DNA of 7,297 nucleotides from NCBI GenBank assembly GCA_903930085.1, contig CAIYXD010000331.1, forward strand, positions 1 to 7,297, given 5' to 3'. This DNA comes from an uncultured Flavobacteriia bacterium. Lineage in GTDB: Bacteria > Bacteroidota > Bacteroidia > Flavobacteriales_D > Crocinitomicaceae. The notes beneath the pieces were generated by a model that saw nothing but the letters and a program-made list of their open reading frames with translations, was not told where the DNA came from and ran no database searches. Below are positions 5,202 through 7,297 of this stretch, one piece after another (position 1 is the stretch's first letter; the number at the start of each line of letters is the position of its first letter). Made by a program: the position numbers and the translations under genes.

Positions 5202-6941
5202 TTAAAAAGTATAGCTTACCGTCGGTCGAATATCTTTAATATTCAACTGAATCGTTTCCCGATCTCTCCACTTATTCGTTTCCAAGGTAAAAACAACATC
5301 AAAAGCCAAGCCTGCAGCTACAAAATCCATTTTATCTGCCATATTAAATCCAATTCCTTCCAAAATACAATCGGTATGTGGTTGGGTCATGGAAATTTTC
5401 AAATGTGCTTCATTCAACAAGTTTACTTTAGTAGAAAAAACATTGGATGCCATAAATACAGGTTTCATATTTTGTGGGCCATGGGGTTCAAACTGCTCTA
5501 ATATTCGCTTTAATCTTGGCACTTTCATGCGGTTTTCTCCAACGGTGAAAATAGAAGCAAAATCCAGTCCTAAATCAATTTGTTGTTCCGCAGATTCATC
5601 TTCTTTGGAAATGGAATCCTTAACGACCTTTTCAAAAAGTGTTTGAAAAGCAGGAACATTTTCAATTTTCAATGACATTCCCGCCGCATGCGTATGACCC
5701 CCAAATTGTTCCAATAAGTGCTCACATTTCTCTAAAGCGGCATGGATATCAAAATCATTTACGGTTCGGGCAGAGCCAGTTGCCATTCCATTGGATTCCG
5801 TTAATACGATTGTTGGACGAAAATGCCTTTCAATCAAGCGGGAAGCAACAATACCAACAACCCCTTTGTGCCAATCGTTTTTAAAAACAACCGTTGATTT
5901 TCTTTTGTTAAACGTTTCGTCTAGTTCAATTAAGTCCAAAGCTTCAGAAGTGATTAATTGATCCAATTGTCGCCTTTCTAGATTGTCTGCATTTATTTCT
6001 GCTGCAATCCGTTTTATTTCTGCCGTATTATCAGAAATCATCAATTCTACGGCATGCTTACCCGAACGCAAACGGCCAGCAGCATTGATTCTTGGTGCAA
6101 TTGTAAAAACCACATCCGTAAGCGTAACCGGAAATTCTCGTTTTGCAATTGCCAACAATTCTTTGAATGCAGCTCTTGGTTTATTGTTCAATTGGAGCAT
6201 TCCGTGGTAACACAATATGCGGTTTTCTCCTGTGACCGAAACAATATCTGCTCCAATACTCACCGCCAACAGATCCAAATGTTGGAATAATGAAGAGAGA
6301 TCCCAAGCGTTCTGAATACACAATCCTTGCAACAATTTAAAGCCAACTCCGCAGCCAGAAAGTTCCTTAAAAGGATACGGACAATCCAATTGTTTTGGAT
6401 CTAAAACCAAACAGTCCGGAAGTTCATTGCCAGGATTATGGTGGTCACAAACAATAAAATCAATTCCTTTTTCTTTTGCATATTTGACATGTTCAACCGA
6501 ACGAATACCACAATCCAATGAGATAATTAAAGTGAACTCATTTTCAGAAGCAAAATCAATTCCCTGATAACTTACACCATATCCTTCTGTATAGCGATTC
6601 GGGATATAGAAATCCAATTTATTGTGGTGTTCTTTTAAAAAACTATACAATAGAGCAACAGCCGTTGTTCCGTCCACATCATAGTCGCCAAATAATAGTA
6701 TTTTCTCTTCGTTTTCGATTGCATTATTTATTCGTGCAACTGCTTCTGGAAGATTTTTCATTAAAAAAGGATCATGAAGTTGCTCCAGTTTCGGTCGAAA
6801 AAAGTATTCCGCTTGTTCGAACGTATTTATTTCTCTTTGTAGTAATAGTTCAGCGACAATAGCATCAACTTTTAAAGAGGATCGGAATTCCTCAACAGCG
6901 GCAGATTCAATTGGCGTTTTGATAAGCCATCTTTTTTGCAT
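5202..6941 (-). CDS. recJ: Single-stranded-DNA-specific 5'-3' exonuclease RecJ
   Basis: RecJ degrades single-stranded DNA 5' to 3' with Mn/Mg in RecF-pathway recombination, mismatch repair and base excision repair, in the cytoplasm. The 579-residue length is normal. The DHH-phosphoesterase motifs are intact: DYDVDGTTA (86-94), SLDCGIRS (141-148), VCDHHNPG (164-171) and SIGADIVSVTGENR (229-242) with Asp232 as a likely metal ligand. The DHHA1 half follows: APRINAAGRL (282-291), DWHKGVVGIVASRL (356-369), TGSARTV (388-394) and FGGHTHAAGMSL (413-424). The C-terminal OB-fold region spans about 455-575 (EQFEPHGPQNMKPVF). No frameshift or lost catalytic residue is visible. ATG 6941 is supported by an in-frame TAA at 6948-6950. 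A 170-nt gap separates it from the upstream AIM24-family gene on the same strand, so cotranscription is uncertain. Confidence 0.97.
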   Translation of the reverse strand: MQKRWLIKTPIESAAVEEFRSSLKVDAIVAELLLQREINTFEQAEYFFRPKLEQLHDPFLMKNLPEAVARINNAIENEEKILLFGDYDVDGTTAVALLYSFLKEHHNKLDFYIPNRYTEGYGVSYQGIDFASENEFTLIISLDCGIRSVEHVKYAKEKGIDFIVCDHHNPGNELPDCLVLDPKQLDCPYPFKELSGCGVGFKLLQGLCIQNAWDLSSLFQHLDLLAVSIGADIVSVTGENRILCYHGMLQLNNKPRAAFKELLAIAKREFPVTLTDVVFTIAPRINAAGRLRSGKHAVELMISDNTAEIKRIAAEINADNLERRQLDQLITSEALDLIELDETFNKRKSTVVFKNDWHKGVVGIVASRLIERHFRPTIVLTESNGMATGSARTVNDFDIHAALEKCEHLLEQFGGHTHAAGMSLKIENVPAFQTLFEKVVKDSISKEDESAEQQIDLGLDFASIFTVGENRMKVPRLKRILEQFEPHGPQNMKPVFMASNVFSTKVNLLNEAHLKISMTQPHTDCILEGIGFNMADKMDFVAAGLAFDVVFTLETNKWRDRETIQLNIKDIRPTVSYTF

Positions 6942-7111
6942 AATTTTTTATTTTCTAAATTAAGATAATCAAATAATTGAGAACTTTTACACCGTAAAGG
7001 GGAATTTTTCTTGCGAGAGTGCTTTTAACTCAAAAATTACAGGAAAGGAATGCTATTTCAATTTTTCGATATCTTTGAGAAAAAAAACACCAAGTAATTT
7101 TAAGGAATTAA

Positions 7112-7297
7112 TTACCTTCCGTCACCATCCAATAAATTTCCAAGCCCTCCCAAAATGCTTCCCTCCTCTTTTCTCGGTCCTCGGCTGTAAGATAGAATTC
7201 GAGAAGCCAATCGAGAAATTGGCAACGTTTGTAACCAGATATCTCCAGGACCTTTTAGCGTTGCAAAAAATACACCTTCGCCTCCAAATAACGTATT
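7112..7297 (-). CDS. AIM24/TIGR00266 family protein, C-terminal 61 residues, cut by window edge
   Basis: A minus-strand frame open from the right edge to TAA at 7112-7114. It encodes NTLFGGEGVFFATLKGPG, then DIWLQTLPISRLASRI, and a Gly-rich tail EEGSILGGLGNLLDGDGR. The GGEG-F-LKGPG-WLQ-LP-SRLA order is the characteristic C-terminus of the TIGR00266 branch of AIM24-domain proteins, which are beta-rich and of unknown biochemical function in bacteria; the mitochondrial relative affects inner-membrane organisation. The gene start lies outside the window. It is too short for an unguided ORF call, but the motif match and the natural stop make it real. I see no convincing hairpin terminator in the 170 nt that follow it. 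Confidence 0.82.
   Translation of the reverse strand, partial: NTLFGGEGVFFATLKGPGDIWLQTLPISRLASRILSYSRGPRKEEGSILGGLGNLLDGDGR

Noticed and set aside
5187..6862. Several plus-strand open frames opposite recJ
   Set aside because: RecJ has all its motifs in one intact frame, and none of the opposite-strand products looks like a protein family.
6942..7111. Search for a promoter, terminator or small gene between the AIM24-family gene and recJ
   Set aside because: I saw only a one-mismatch -7-like octamer (minus-strand TAATTTAG at 6955-6962), no paired -33 element, no convincing hairpin and no supported small frame.

Overview
The window looks like ordinary chromosomal DNA from a member of the Bacteroidota, most likely Flavobacteriales. 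The reasons are a low-GC, A-rich sequence, a protein ending in a type A sorting domain of the type IX secretion system (T9SS), a DUF4271 membrane protein next to a Bacteroidota-type hemD, promoter-like TAnnTTTG elements, and A-rich start regions without Shine-Dalgarno sequences. I do not assign a genus. I see no rRNA, tRNA, CRISPR array, insertion sequence, phage gene or attachment site.

Layout from left to right. The N-terminal part of a MaeB-type malic enzyme runs off the left edge (minus strand, 1-524). A strong hairpin terminator (about 599-628) separates it from a secreted, T9SS-sorted protein with a thioredoxin-like domain (minus, 647-2173). After a 176-nt gap comes a two-gene minus-strand operon: a DUF4271 integral membrane protein (about 3131-3790, possibly from 3835) followed by hemD, uroporphyrinogen-III synthase (2350-3099, TTG start). 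A 154-nt divergent intergenic region with opposed promoter-like elements leads to a plus-strand glutaryl-CoA dehydrogenase gene (3945-5144). That gene converges on recJ (minus, 5202-6941) across a shared bidirectional terminator. The last 186 nt hold the C-terminus of an AIM24/TIGR00266-family protein (minus, 7112-7297). No gap without a gene exceeds 300 nt.

The genes are mostly housekeeping or central metabolism: C4 metabolism and NADPH supply (malic enzyme), tetrapyrrole synthesis (hemD), lysine/tryptophan breakdown (glutaryl-CoA dehydrogenase) and DNA repair (recJ). They do not form one pathway; the only clear functional unit is the DUF4271-hemD pair. The least characterised items are the multidomain T9SS thioredoxin-like protein and the DUF4271 membrane protein coupled to hemD. 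I found no convincing previously undescribed system.
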